A stretch of DNA of 64,000 nucleotides from Sinomonas atrocyanea (GTDB taxonomy: Bacteria; Actinomycetota; Actinomycetes; Actinomycetales; Micrococcaceae). The notes under the pieces were generated by a model. That model had not been told where the DNA came from and did no database searches. It saw only the letters and a program-made list of their open reading frames with translations. The stretch's first letter is position 1. Every line of letters begins with the position of its first letter. The stretch lies in assembly GCF_030811715.1 (NCBI RefSeq), contig NZ_JAUSRH010000002.1, positions 434,001 to 498,000 of the forward strand, in the 5' to 3' direction. Below are positions 25,873 to 33,959 of the stretch, one piece after another. Made by a program: the position numbers and the translations under genes.

Positions 25873-27102
25873 ATGCAGACTTCCGGCACCGAGAGGGACC
25901 CGCAGGCCCAGCGCTCCGTCGTCATCCTCGGATCGACCGGCAGCATCGGCACCCAGGCCCTCGAGGTGGTCGACGGCGCCCCCCACCGCTTCCGGGTCGT
26001 GGCCCTCAGTGCCGGGGGAGGCAACCTCGGGCTCCTCGCCCGCCAGGCAGTGTCCACGCGCGCCGAGGCCGTGGGCATCGCCGCCGGCAGCGCCGACGAG
26101 CTCCGGTCCCTCATCGACGAGGCCGCGGCGGCCGAGGGCATCGCAGGCTACGAGCCCGAACTCCTCGCGGGCCCCGACGCGTCGGCCCGCATCGCTGCGT
26201 GGAGCGGGCCCAGCGGCCCCGCCGACGTCGTGCTCAACGGCATCACGGGAAGCATCGGGCTCGCTCCGACCCTGGCTGCCCTCGCCTCCGGCGCGACGCT
26301 CGCGCTCGCGAACAAGGAGAGCCTGATCGTGGGCGGCGCCCTCGTGACGGGGGCCGCCCGGCCCGGCCAGATCGTCCCGGTGGACTCCGAGCATTCCGCG
26401 ATCGCCCAGTGCCTGCGGGCCGGCCGCGCCGACGAGGTCGAGAAGCTCATCCTCACAGCCTCCGGGGGCCCGTTCCGCGGCAGGGACCGGGCCGCGCTCG
26501 CGGGAGTGACCCCCGCCGAGGCGCTCAACCACCCCACGTGGGACATGGGGAAGGTGGTCACCACCAACTCCGCCACGCTCGTCAACAAGGGCCTCGAGCT
26601 CATCGAGGCGCACCTGCTGTTCGACGTGCCGCTCGAGGCGATCGACGTCGTCGTCCATCCCCAGTCCGTGGTCCACTCCATGGTCCAGTTCGCCGACGGC
26701 TCGGTGATCGCCCAGGCGAGCCCGCCGGACATGCGGCTGCCGATCGCCCTCGGCCTGGGCTGGCCTGACCGGGTCCCGCGCGCCGCGCGACCGTGCGACT
26801 TCTCCCAAGCGGCCGCGTGGACATTCGAGCCCCTCGACGCGCGCGCCTTCCCCGCCGTCGAGATCGCCCGCGACGCGGCGAAGCAGGGCACCACCTTCCC
26901 GGCCGTGTTCAACGCCGCGAACGAGGAGGCCGTCGAGGCCTTCCACGCCGGCAGGATCGGGTTCCTCGACATCGTCGACACCGTCGAGGCGGTGCTCGCC
27001 GAGCATTCGGGTTCCTCGGAGCTCTCTGTGGATTCCGTGCTCGCAGCCGAGGAGTGGGCACGCGCGCGGGCCGGTGAGCGTTTGGGAACGCAGAAGCCTT
27101 AG
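25873..27102 (+). CDS. dxr: 1-deoxy-D-xylulose-5-phosphate reductoisomerase
   Basis: A 409-residue enzyme of the MEP isoprenoid pathway; it converts DXP to 2-C-methyl-D-erythritol 4-phosphate with NADPH. The NADPH-binding [18 protein letters not shown] lies near residues 15-35. [26 protein letters not shown] and [10 protein letters not shown] carry the metal- and substrate-binding residues; [20 protein letters not shown] follows. Full length. It is followed 12 bases later by the site-2 protease gene and then ispG, a conserved dxr-rseP-ispG arrangement. Confidence 0.97.
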   Translation: MQTSGTERDPQAQRSVVILGSTGSIGTQALEVVDGAPHRFRVVALSAGGGNLGLLARQAVSTRAEAVGIAAGSADELRSLIDEAAAAEGIAGYEPELLAGPDASARIAAWSGPSGPADVVLNGITGSIGLAPTLAALASGATLALANKESLIVGGALVTGAARPGQIVPVDSEHSAIAQCLRAGRADEVEKLILTASGGPFRGRDRAALAGVTPAEALNHPTWDMGKVVTTNSATLVNKGLELIEAHLLFDVPLEAIDVVVHPQSVVHSMVQFADGSVIAQASPPDMRLPIALGLGWPDRVPRAARPCDFSQAAAWTFEPLDARAFPAVEIARDAAKQGTTFPAVFNAANEEAVEAFHAGRIGFLDIVDTVEAVLAEHSGSSELSVDSVLAAEEWARARAGERLGTQKP

Positions 27103-27114
27103 GAGATCCCCAGC

Positions 27115-28473
27115 GTGAACCCCACTGTCCTCTTCATCCTCGGCGTCGTGTTCGTCGCCCTCGGCATCGCCGCGTCCATCGCCCTGCACGAGGTGGGCCA
27201 CCTCCTGCCCGCCAAGCTGTTCAACGTCCGCGTCACCCGGTACATGATCGGCTTCGGTCCGACCCTGTTCTCCTTCCGGCGGGGCGAGACCGAGTACGGC
27301 GTCAAGGCGCTCCCGCTCGGCGGCTACGTCGCCATGGTGGGGATGTACCCGCCGAACGCGGAGGACGGCTCGGTGCGGCAGTCGAGCACCGGCATGTTCC
27401 AGAGCCTCGCCGAGGCCGCGCGGGACCAGGCGCACGAGGAAGTCCGGCCCGAGGACCACGGGCGGCTGTTCTACCAGCTGCCCGTGTGGAAGAAGGCCGT
27501 GATCATGCTCGGCGGCCCGGCCATGAACATCATCCTCGGGGTCCTGTTCACCGCGATCCTGCTCATGGGGTTCGGCACGCCGCAGCCCACCACGCAGATC
27601 GCCAACGTGTCCGCGTGCATGGTCACCCAGGGCGGCCAGAACGGCGGCGGCCAGAACGGCGGGAGCCAGAGCACCGACCCGGCGACGTGCACCAAGACGC
27701 CCGCAGCAGCCGCGGGGTTCCGTCCGGGAGACACGATCGTGGCGTTCGACGGCAAGCGGGTCACCGGGTGGGACCAGCTCACCAGCTGGATCCGGGCGTC
27801 CGCCGGCCGCGAGGTCGAGGTGACGGTCAAGCGCGGCGACGCGGAGGTCACCACCAAGGTCACGCCCGTGCTGAGCCAGCGGCCGGTCCTCGGCGCAGAC
27901 GGCCAGCCGGTGAAGAACACGGACGGCACCTACCAGACCACGCAGGCCGGCTTCCTCGGCATCGGGCCGCGCCAGGGCCTCGTGCCCCAGCCCGCTTCGA
28001 GCGTCCTCCCCGCGGTGGGCGAGAACATCGCGCAGGTGACCGGCGTCGTCGTCAACCTCCCCGCCCGCGTCGTCGCCGTCGGGCAGGCCGCGTTCAGCAG
28101 CGCCCCCCGCGATCCGAACGGGCCGATCAGCGTGGTCGGCGTCGGCCGGGTCGCCGGCGAAGTCGCGTCCATGGAGGACGTCCCCGTCCAGGCGCGCCTC
28201 GCGACGCTGGTGGGCATCCTCGCCGGCGTCAACCTCGCCCTCGCGGTCTTCAACCTCGTCCCGCTCCTGCCGCTGGACGGCGGCCACGTCGCCGGCGCGC
28301 TCTACGAGGGCGTCCGACGCCGTGTGGCGGCCTGGCGCCGCCGCCCGGACCCGGGACCGTTCGACATCGCCAAGCTCCTGCCCCTGACCTATGTGGTGGC
28401 CAGCGTCCTCCTCGTGATGAGCGCGCTGCTGATCTACGCGGACATCGTCAAGCCGGTCAACCTCTTCGGATGA
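27115..28473 (+). CDS. rseP: Site-2 membrane metalloprotease (RseP/Rip1-like)
   Basis: A 452-residue M50 zinc protease in the membrane that cleaves membrane-spanning anti-sigma factors or signal peptides. Zinc ligands are H25 and H29 in ALHEVGHLL in the first helix, and the LLPLDGGHV motif near residue 385 supplies the third ligand. A PDZ-like domain lies around 190-290 (AAGFRPGDTIVAFDGKRVTG). The GTG at 27115 follows AGGAG. A short Gly/Gln-rich insert just before the PDZ comes from a 15-bp tandem duplication. Conserved position between dxr and ispG. Confidence 0.93.
   Translation: MNPTVLFILGVVFVALGIAASIALHEVGHLLPAKLFNVRVTRYMIGFGPTLFSFRRGETEYGVKALPLGGYVAMVGMYPPNAEDGSVRQSSTGMFQSLAEAARDQAHEEVRPEDHGRLFYQLPVWKKAVIMLGGPAMNIILGVLFTAILLMGFGTPQPTTQIANVSACMVTQGGQNGGGQNGGSQSTDPATCTKTPAAAAGFRPGDTIVAFDGKRVTGWDQLTSWIRASAGREVEVTVKRGDAEVTTKVTPVLSQRPVLGADGQPVKNTDGTYQTTQAGFLGIGPRQGLVPQPASSVLPAVGENIAQVTGVVVNLPARVVAVGQAAFSSAPRDPNGPISVVGVGRVAGEVASMEDVPVQARLATLVGILAGVNLALAVFNLVPLLPLDGGHVAGALYEGVRRRVAAWRRRPDPGPFDIAKLLPLTYVVASVLLVMSALLIYADIVKPVNLFG
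27631..27660 (+). repeat. Two tandem 15-bp units inside rseP
   Basis: GGCGGCCAGAACGGC occurs twice back to back, encoding GGQNG twice in the surface linker before the PDZ-like domain. A third degenerate unit (GGSQS) follows. The duplication is in frame and probably polymorphic. Confidence 0.8.
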
Positions 28474-28501
28474 CGTTCAGCGGCACCCGGCGCGAGGGGG
28501 A

Positions 28502-28513
28502 TAGTCTGGACCC
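28502..28513 (+). promoter_or_regulatory. Leaderless-type promoter of the YciI gene
   Basis: TAGTCT (28502-28507) is followed by six bases and the ATG at 28514. No ribosome binding sequence can fit between. This marks a separate promoter inside the rseP-ispG interval. Confidence 0.55.
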
Positions 28514-28816
28514 ATGACTGTCTTCGCCGTCGAATACCGCTACGTGTCCGCGCCGGAGGGGGCCGCCCGCCTCGATGAGGTGCGCCCCGAGCACCGCGCG
28601 TGGCTGCGGGAGCGCGCCGAGTCCGGCGAGCTGCTCGCGAGCGGCCCCTACGAGGGCGGCGCGAAGGCCCTGCTCATCTTCCAGGCGGCGGACCGCGGCG
28701 CCCTGGACACCCTGCTCGCCGAGGACCCGTTCGCGCAGGCCTCACTCATCGCGGACACCGTCGCCACGCCGTGGAATCCGATCATCGGGCGCCTCGCCGA
28801 CGTCGCGACCGTCTGA
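28514..28816 (+). CDS. YciI-family protein
   Basis: A 100-residue protein with the YciI dimeric alpha-beta-barrel pattern: a start of [40 protein letters not shown] with the conserved His, [15 protein letters not shown], and the central ...[16 protein letters not shown] motif in which Asp is usually invariant. YciI-like proteins are suspected small enzymes related to muconolactone isomerase and chlorodienelactone chemistry; no substrate is known here. It sits between rseP and ispG and has its own promoter-like sequence. Confidence 0.88.
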   Translation: MTVFAVEYRYVSAPEGAARLDEVRPEHRAWLRERAESGELLASGPYEGGAKALLIFQAADRGALDTLLAEDPFAQASLIADTVATPWNPIIGRLADVATV

Positions 28817-28874
28817 CCGGCGTCCGGCACCGCCGGCCCTGAACCCCCTCCGCAGTACCCCAGAAGGAGCCCCA

Positions 28875-30041
28875 GTGACCTCGGTCAGCCTCGGAATGCC
28901 AGCAGCCCCGCCGCCAGTCCTCGCGCCCCGGCGCAAGACCCGGCAGATCCGGGTGGGCTCGGTCGGCGTCGGCTCCGAATCCCCGATCAGCGTGCAGTCG
29001 ATGACCACGACGCCGACCACGGACATCAACGCCACGCTCCAGCAGATCGCCGAGCTCACCGCCGCCGGCTGTGACATCGTCCGAGTGGCGTGCCCGTCCG
29101 CGGACGACGCCGAGGCCCTGCCGATCATCGCGAAGAAGTCCCAGATCCCCGTGATCGCGGACATCCACTTCCAGCCCAAGTACGTCTTCGCCGCGATCGA
29201 GGCGGGGTGCGCTGCCGTCCGCGTGAACCCCGGCAACATCCGCAAGTTCGACGACCAGGTCAAGGAGATCGCCCAGGCGGCCAAGGACCACGGCACCTCG
29301 CTCCGGATCGGCGTCAACGCCGGCTCCCTCGACCCGCGGCTCCTGCAGAAGTACGGCAAGGCGACCCCCGAGGCCCTCGTGGAGAGCGCCATCTGGGAGG
29401 CCAGCCTGTTCGAGGAGCACGACTTCCACGACTTCAAGATCTCCGTCAAGCACAACGACCCGGTGGTCATGGTGCGCGCGTACGAGCTCCTCGCGGAGCG
29501 CGGCGACTGGCCGCTGCACCTCGGCGTGACCGAGGCCGGGCCGGCGTTCCAGGGCACCATCAAGTCCGCCACGGCGTTCGGCGCCCTGCTCTCGAAGGGC
29601 ATCGGGGACACCATCCGCGTCTCCCTCTCGGCCCCGCCGGTGGAGGAGGTCAAGGTCGGGATCCAGATCCTGCAGTCGCTGAACCTGCGCCCCCGCAAGC
29701 TCGAGATCGTCTCCTGCCCCTCGTGCGGACGCGCCCAGGTGGACGTGTACACGCTCGCGGAGGAGGTCACCGCCGGCCTGGAGGGCATGGAGGTCCCGCT
29801 CCGCGTCGCCGTCATGGGCTGCGTCGTGAACGGCCCCGGCGAGGCGCGCGAGGCGGATCTCGGGGTCGCCTCGGGCAACGGCAAGGGCCAGATCTTCGTC
29901 AAGGGCGAGGTCATCAAGACGGTGCCCGAGAGCCAGATCGTGGAGACTCTGATCGAAGAGGCGATGAAGATCGCCGAGGAGATGGGGGAGGCCGGTGGCG
30001 AAGATGCTGTCGAAGGCGGCCCCGTGGTCACCGTCTCGTAG
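28875..30041 (+). CDS. ispG: 4-hydroxy-3-methylbut-2-enyl-diphosphate synthase (flavodoxin)
   Basis: A 388-residue iron-sulfur enzyme of the MEP pathway, converting MEcPP to HMBPP. The TIM-barrel half shows [20 protein letters not shown] and VPVIADIHF-like [14 protein letters not shown]. The 4Fe-4S ligands are the cysteines in [12 protein letters not shown] and [16 protein letters not shown] near the C-terminus, with the conserved Glu after NGPGE. The GTG at 28875 has AAGGAG nine bases upstream. Linked with dxr in the same pathway and gene block. Confidence 0.97.
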   Translation: MTSVSLGMPAAPPPVLAPRRKTRQIRVGSVGVGSESPISVQSMTTTPTTDINATLQQIAELTAAGCDIVRVACPSADDAEALPIIAKKSQIPVIADIHFQPKYVFAAIEAGCAAVRVNPGNIRKFDDQVKEIAQAAKDHGTSLRIGVNAGSLDPRLLQKYGKATPEALVESAIWEASLFEEHDFHDFKISVKHNDPVVMVRAYELLAERGDWPLHLGVTEAGPAFQGTIKSATAFGALLSKGIGDTIRVSLSAPPVEEVKVGIQILQSLNLRPRKLEIVSCPSCGRAQVDVYTLAEEVTAGLEGMEVPLRVAVMGCVVNGPGEAREADLGVASGNGKGQIFVKGEVIKTVPESQIVETLIEEAMKIAEEMGEAGGEDAVEGGPVVTVS

Positions 30042-30882
30042 CCGTCCCGCCCCGCGGGCGGTGCGCCGGCTCACCGACGAGGACACGCCGGCGCTCGCCG
30101 AGCTCGCGGCGCTGGACCCGGTCGCGAACGTGTTCGTCGCGGCGCACCTCGCCGCGCAGGGCACCGCGGCCGAGACGGGCACCGGCGCGGAGATCGTCGG
30201 GACGTTCGACGGCGACGGGCGGCTCGCGAGCGCGTGCTGGCTGGGTGCCAACATCGTCCCCGTGCAGGTCCCGACCGAGCACGCCCGCGCCTACGCCGAT
30301 GTGATCCGGCACTCGCGCCGCCGGTTCGCCTCGATCTTCGGACCGGCCGAGGCAACGCTCGCCATCTTCGCGGAGCTGTCCGGGCCGCCCGCCCGGGACG
30401 TGCGCAGGGCCCAGCCGCTCCTGGCCATGGAGGGCGCGCCCGCGGTGCCTGCCGACCCGCTCGTGCGGGTCACGACCCTCGACGACTTCGACGCCCTCGC
30501 TCCGGCCTGCGTGTCCATGTTCGAGGAGGAGGTGGGCTACTCCCCGGTGGCGGGCGGGAGCGACAACTACTACCGCCGGGTGCGCCAGCTCATCGCCGAG
30601 GGCCACTCGTTCGCCCGCTTCGGGCCGCAGGGGGAGGTCGTGTTCAAGGCCGAGCTGGGCTCCGTCTCGCCGGCCGCCTCGCAGGTCCAGGGAGTGTGGG
30701 TTGCGCCGGCGCACCGCGGCGAGGGGCTCAGCCACGGGGGCATGGCCGCCGTCGTCGAGCATGCCCAGCGCACGGCTCCGATCGTGAGCCTCTACGTCAA
30801 CGACTACAACTACAGGGCCCGGGCCAGCTACCGCCGGGTCGGCTTCGAGCAGGTCGGCACCTTCGCGACCGTCCTGTTCTGA
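29995..30882 (+). CDS. GNAT-family acetyltransferase with N-terminal DUF4081-like domain
   Basis: A 295-residue protein. The N-terminal half (about 20-150) resembles the DUF4081 region found in actinobacterial GNAT proteins downstream of ispG. The C-terminal half has the acetyl-CoA site [20 protein letters not shown] and the closing [20 protein letters not shown] motif. The GTG start lies 47 bases inside ispG after a GGGGAGG site; an ATG three codons on is the alternative. The acceptor substrate is unknown. The conserved linkage with ispG suggests constitutive co-expression. Confidence 0.87.
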   Translation: MAKMLSKAAPWSPSRSRPAPRAVRRLTDEDTPALAELAALDPVANVFVAAHLAAQGTAAETGTGAEIVGTFDGDGRLASACWLGANIVPVQVPTEHARAYADVIRHSRRRFASIFGPAEATLAIFAELSGPPARDVRRAQPLLAMEGAPAVPADPLVRVTTLDDFDALAPACVSMFEEEVGYSPVAGGSDNYYRRVRQLIAEGHSFARFGPQGEVVFKAELGSVSPAASQVQGVWVAPAHRGEGLSHGGMAAVVEHAQRTAPIVSLYVNDYNYRARASYRRVGFEQVGTFATVLF

Positions 30883-30910
30883 GGCGCGCACTGCAACATT
30901 GGGGGAGAAC

Positions 30911-31666
30911 GTGGGTCCACTGTCAGGGCCGCGTCGGCGCAGCGCCGTCGCGGCAGTCTCCGCCCTGCTCGCCGTCGGCGCCCTGGCCGGGTGCCGCGCC
31001 GGCGTGCAGGTCCCGCCCTCCTCTGGACAGGGCGCCCCGGGCCTCAACGCCTCCGGGGAGCAGCGCAGCTTCACGGGCGACGAGCTGGTCGGAACGGCCG
31101 CGGCGGCGAAGACGGCGCTGAGGCTCGGCGGCGCCGTGCTCGACGCGCCCCAGCTCACCGCCCAGAAGGAGGCCGCCGTCCCGGCACTGTTCACCGACGC
31201 CGCCCCGGCAGCGTGCGCCGCGCTCACCGCGACGTCCACGCCCGCGGGGTTGGACCGTGCCGCGGCCGCACTCGTCGTCGCGCCCTCGGACAGCCACGCC
31301 CAGCACACCGCGGTGGGCCTCAAGAGCCGGGCCACCCCTGAGGAGGCCTCGGCGGAGGTCGCAGCCCTGAAGAAGTCCGCTGCAGCCTGCGGGCGCTACC
31401 AGGCGTCGCTGGGCGGCCGGCGCGTGGCCGTCAGCGCGGCCGCGGCGGACCCGGGGGCGGACGCCCAGGAAGCGGTCATGGTCACGTCCACCGCGCAGGT
31501 ACCCGACGGAAGCGGCGGCACGCCCCAGGAGCGCAGGGCCGTGCGGGCGCTCGCGGCGAAGGGGACCGTGGTCGTGGAGGTCCTCCTCGTCGACGCGCAG
31601 GCGGACGACGCCGCGGCCACCGTCCGCGGCTACATCGACATGGCGCTCTCGCGGCTTCCGCTCTAG
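30911..31666 (+). CDS. Predicted lipoprotein, function unknown
   Basis: A 251-residue exported protein that I cannot assign to a family. The N-terminus has an Arg-rich region, a hydrophobic stretch and the lipobox LAGC with lipid-modified Cys C28. The mature part is Ala-rich and helical with three further cysteines (around AAPAACAALT and AAACGRYQ) and no enzyme motif. GGGGGAG precedes the GTG at 30911; a TTG four codons upstream is less likely. It is anchored on the outer face of the membrane. Layout recalls small sensor or PknH-like extracellular domains but this is not shown. Confidence 0.7.
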   Translation: MGPLSGPRRRSAVAAVSALLAVGALAGCRAGVQVPPSSGQGAPGLNASGEQRSFTGDELVGTAAAAKTALRLGGAVLDAPQLTAQKEAAVPALFTDAAPAACAALTATSTPAGLDRAAAALVVAPSDSHAQHTAVGLKSRATPEEASAEVAALKKSAAACGRYQASLGGRRVAVSAAAADPGADAQEAVMVTSTAQVPDGSGGTPQERRAVRALAAKGTVVVEVLLVDAQADDAAATVRGYIDMALSRLPL

Positions 31667-31682
31667 GCCGAGGCCCGCGCGA

Positions 31683-31988
31683 TCACGCCTCCCGGCGGAA
31701 CTGGACCTTCCACTCCTCGGGCCCCTCGGTGAGGGAGGAGATGGCGAAGGCGCCCTCGCGGTAGCGCTGCTCGACCTGGGCCAGGAGCGGCAGCGGGGCG
31801 TGGTTGGCGATGATCACGAGCCCGGCGCCCACGGCGAGGGAGTCGAGGGCGCCGAAGATCGTCGCGTGGCGGATCGCATGGGGAATCACCCGCACATCGA
31901 GCTCGGGGAAGCCCTCGCCGTCGTGCTCTCCGCACGCGCAGGAGGACTTCTGGGTGAGGGTGAGGGGGTTCTCTGCGGTGTATTCCAC
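31683..31988 (-). CDS. DUF2249-domain protein
   Basis: A 101-residue cytoplasmic protein. The N-terminal SSCACGEH holds C17, C19 and H22, a possible metal site. The DUF2249 core follows: ELDVRVIPHAIRHATIFGAL with H37 and H41, then GLVIIANHAPLPLLAQVEQR. DUF2249 proteins accompany nitric-oxide and denitrification genes in many bacteria; a biochemical role is not established. The GTG at 31988 is preceded by GGAAGGA; longer frames run through the promoter region. It is divergent from a regulator that heads a nitrite reductase operon, so joint control is likely. Confidence 0.82.
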   Translation of the reverse strand: MEYTAENPLTLTQKSSCACGEHDGEGFPELDVRVIPHAIRHATIFGALDSLAVGAGLVIIANHAPLPLLAQVEQRYREGAFAISSLTEGPEEWKVQFRREA

Positions 31989-32022
31989 GGCACATCCTTC
32001 CGATCGGTCTGCTGGCCGAAAC

Positions 32023-32040
32023 TTTACTACAATAAATACC
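32023..32040 (+). promoter_or_regulatory. Leaderless promoter and candidate operator of the nitrite reductase operon
   Basis: TACAAT (32028-32033), a good -10 hexamer, is followed by seven bases and the GTG at 32041, with no ribosome site, so the mRNA probably starts at the codon. Overlapping it, TTTACTACAATAAA (32023-32036) is an imperfect palindrome with TTTA/TAAA ends in an AT-rich pocket. A regulator bound there would block both this promoter and the divergent DUF2249 gene. Confidence 0.6.
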
Positions 32041-32751
32041 GTGGAAAATAGTCTGCTCGGTCCCCAGCCCGCCGCGCCCGGGCCCGCGACGCCCCTCTCC
32101 GGAGCCCGCGCGGCCGTGCTCGACCTGGTCAGGGCCAAGCATGCGCCGTGCACCGTCGACGAGCTCGCGGGCGAGACGGCGCAGCATCCCAACACGGTCC
32201 GCGAGCACCTCGAGGCCCTCGTGGCCGCGGGACTCCTCGAGGCCGCCGCCGGTGCGACGGCCGGGGAGGGGCGGCGCGGGCGGCCGGCGAAGCGGTACCG
32301 TCCCGCCGAGCTGCCGCCGGAGGCCCCGGGCTACGCCGCGCTGGCCGGGGTGCTCGCCGCGGAGGTGGCCCGGCTCGCCCCCGACCCCGCGGCGGCCGGC
32401 GCCGAGGCGGGCCGCAGCTGGGCGCGGCGGGCCCTCGCGCCTCCCGCTGGGCCGGTCTCGGCCGAGGACGCCCGACGCCGCGTGCTCGCCGAGCTCGACG
32501 GGCTCGGCTTCGCGATCGAGCCTGCCCCCGCACCCGGTGCCCCCGCGGGCGCCCCGTCCTCTCAGGAGCGCGTCCGGCTCGTCGCGTGCCCGCTCCTGGC
32601 CGCCGCGAGGGACGAGCCGCGGGTCGTGTGCTCGGTCCATGCGGGCCTCGTCGACGAGTCCCTGCTCCTGCTCGGCCAGCCGGGCCTGCGGGCCCGGCTC
32701 GAACCCTTCGCCGAGCCCGGCGCGTGCCTCCTCACGATCGGCACCCTATGA
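32041..32751 (+). CDS. Winged-helix regulator with C-terminal cysteines (SufR/NO-sensor-like)
   Basis: A 236-residue regulator. Residues about 20-68 form a winged helix (VDELAGETAQHPNTVREHLE); GRRGRPAKRYRP is the wing. The C-terminal domain (about 90-236) carries C183 in VACPLL, C197 in VVCSVHAGLV and C229 in PGACLLTI, the arrangement of COG2345/SufR-type regulators that hold an iron-sulfur cluster. A role as a nitric-oxide or redox sensor for the downstream nitrite reductase is inferred. C37 lies in the HTH. The stop overlaps the next ATG as ATGA. Confidence 0.78.
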   Translation: MENSLLGPQPAAPGPATPLSGARAAVLDLVRAKHAPCTVDELAGETAQHPNTVREHLEALVAAGLLEAAAGATAGEGRRGRPAKRYRPAELPPEAPGYAALAGVLAAEVARLAPDPAAAGAEAGRSWARRALAPPAGPVSAEDARRRVLAELDGLGFAIEPAPAPGAPAGAPSSQERVRLVACPLLAAARDEPRVVCSVHAGLVDESLLLLGQPGLRARLEPFAEPGACLLTIGTL

Positions 32752-33959
32752 GCCCGGCGCCCCGCCCACAGGCCGCCGGCCCCCGGGCCGCCGGCGGGCG
32801 CGGGCTGACCGCGGCGCGGGGCGCGCGTCCGGAAACGGCCGTCTGGCACCGCGCGCTCCTCCTCGCCCTGGGCGGCGCCTCGCTCGTCGCCGGGCTCGAT
32901 GCTGCACTGGTCCTCCTCGGGCTCCCGGCACCGGCGGGCGGGGGAGCGGCGTCCCCGCTAGCGGCCTCCCACGGGACCCTCATGGTGCTGGGCTTCGTGG
33001 GGACGCTCATCGCGCTCGAGCGGGCCGTCGCACTCCGCCGGGCGTGGGGCTACGCCGCCCCCGCCCTGCTCGGCGGCGGTGCGCTGGCGCAGCTCGCACC
33101 CTGGGGCCCGGCATGGCCGGCACGCCTCGCCCTGCTGGCCGGCGCGGTCGCCTTCGCCCTCGTCTACGTGCCGCTGTGGCGCCGCCAGCGGGACCCCGCG
33201 GTCCTCGTCCAGGCACTCGGGGCCGTGGCCGCGGCCGGTGCGGCCGGGCTGCTGGCCGCAGGGGTGGCCGTGCCCGCCGTCGTGCCCTGGCTCGCCACGT
33301 TCCTGATCGCGACCATCGCGGGAGAGCGCCTCGAGCTCGCCCGGCTGCGGATCCGGGGCCGCTGGGCCGAGCCCCTGCTCGTCGCGGGGAACGGCGCGCT
33401 CGTGGCGCTGTGCCCCGCGACACTGCTGTGGCCGGCCGCCGGGTATCCGCTGTTCGGCCTCGCGCTGCTCGTGCTGGCGGCGTGGCTCGTGCGGTACGAC
33501 GTCGCACGGGCCACGATCCGTTCGACCGGGCTGCCGCGGTACGTCGCCGCCTGCCTCCTGGCCGGCTACGCCTGGCTCGCGGTGGCCGCCGGCGTGTGCC
33601 TCCTCGTCCCGGGCGCGCCCTCGGGTGCGGCGTACGACGCATTCCTGCACGCGGTCTTCCTCGGGTTCGTCATGTCCATGGTCATGGCGCACGCGCCCGT
33701 GATCCTGCCGGCTGTGCTGCGCCGGCCGCTCCCGTACCGGCCGGCGATGTGGGCCGCCGCCGTGCTCCTGCACGCGACGCTCCTGCTGCGGCTCGGGGTC
33801 GGTGACGCGCGGGGGGACGCGGCGGCCTGGCAGTGGGGCGGGGCCGGGAACGTCCTCGCCGTCCTGGCGTTCGTGCTGCTCGCGGCCTACTCGGTGGCCC
33901 GCCCGGGCGAGCCCAGGGCCGCCACAGAGCCCAGGACCGTCAGGGAACCCCGGCCATGA
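32748..33959 (+). CDS. Polytopic membrane protein (NnrS-like)
   Basis: A 403-residue protein with about 11 membrane helices after a basic N-terminal tail. Helix two contains SHGTLMVLGFVGTLIALERA, and a later helix has DAFLHAVFLGFVMSMVMAHA; the His residues in these helices could ligate haem or copper. This pattern recalls NnrS-type proteins linked to nitric-oxide metabolism, though the match is by eye. It overlaps the regulator upstream and the nitrite reductase fusion downstream, each by 4 bp. Hence the three gene products are made together. Confidence 0.68.
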   Translation: MSPAPRPQAAGPRAAGGRGLTAARGARPETAVWHRALLLALGGASLVAGLDAALVLLGLPAPAGGGAASPLAASHGTLMVLGFVGTLIALERAVALRRAWGYAAPALLGGGALAQLAPWGPAWPARLALLAGAVAFALVYVPLWRRQRDPAVLVQALGAVAAAGAAGLLAAGVAVPAVVPWLATFLIATIAGERLELARLRIRGRWAEPLLVAGNGALVALCPATLLWPAAGYPLFGLALLVLAAWLVRYDVARATIRSTGLPRYVAACLLAGYAWLAVAAGVCLLVPGAPSGAAYDAFLHAVFLGFVMSMVMAHAPVILPAVLRRPLPYRPAMWAAAVLLHATLLLRLGVGDARGDAAAWQWGGAGNVLAVLAFVLLAAYSVARPGEPRAATEPRTVREPRP

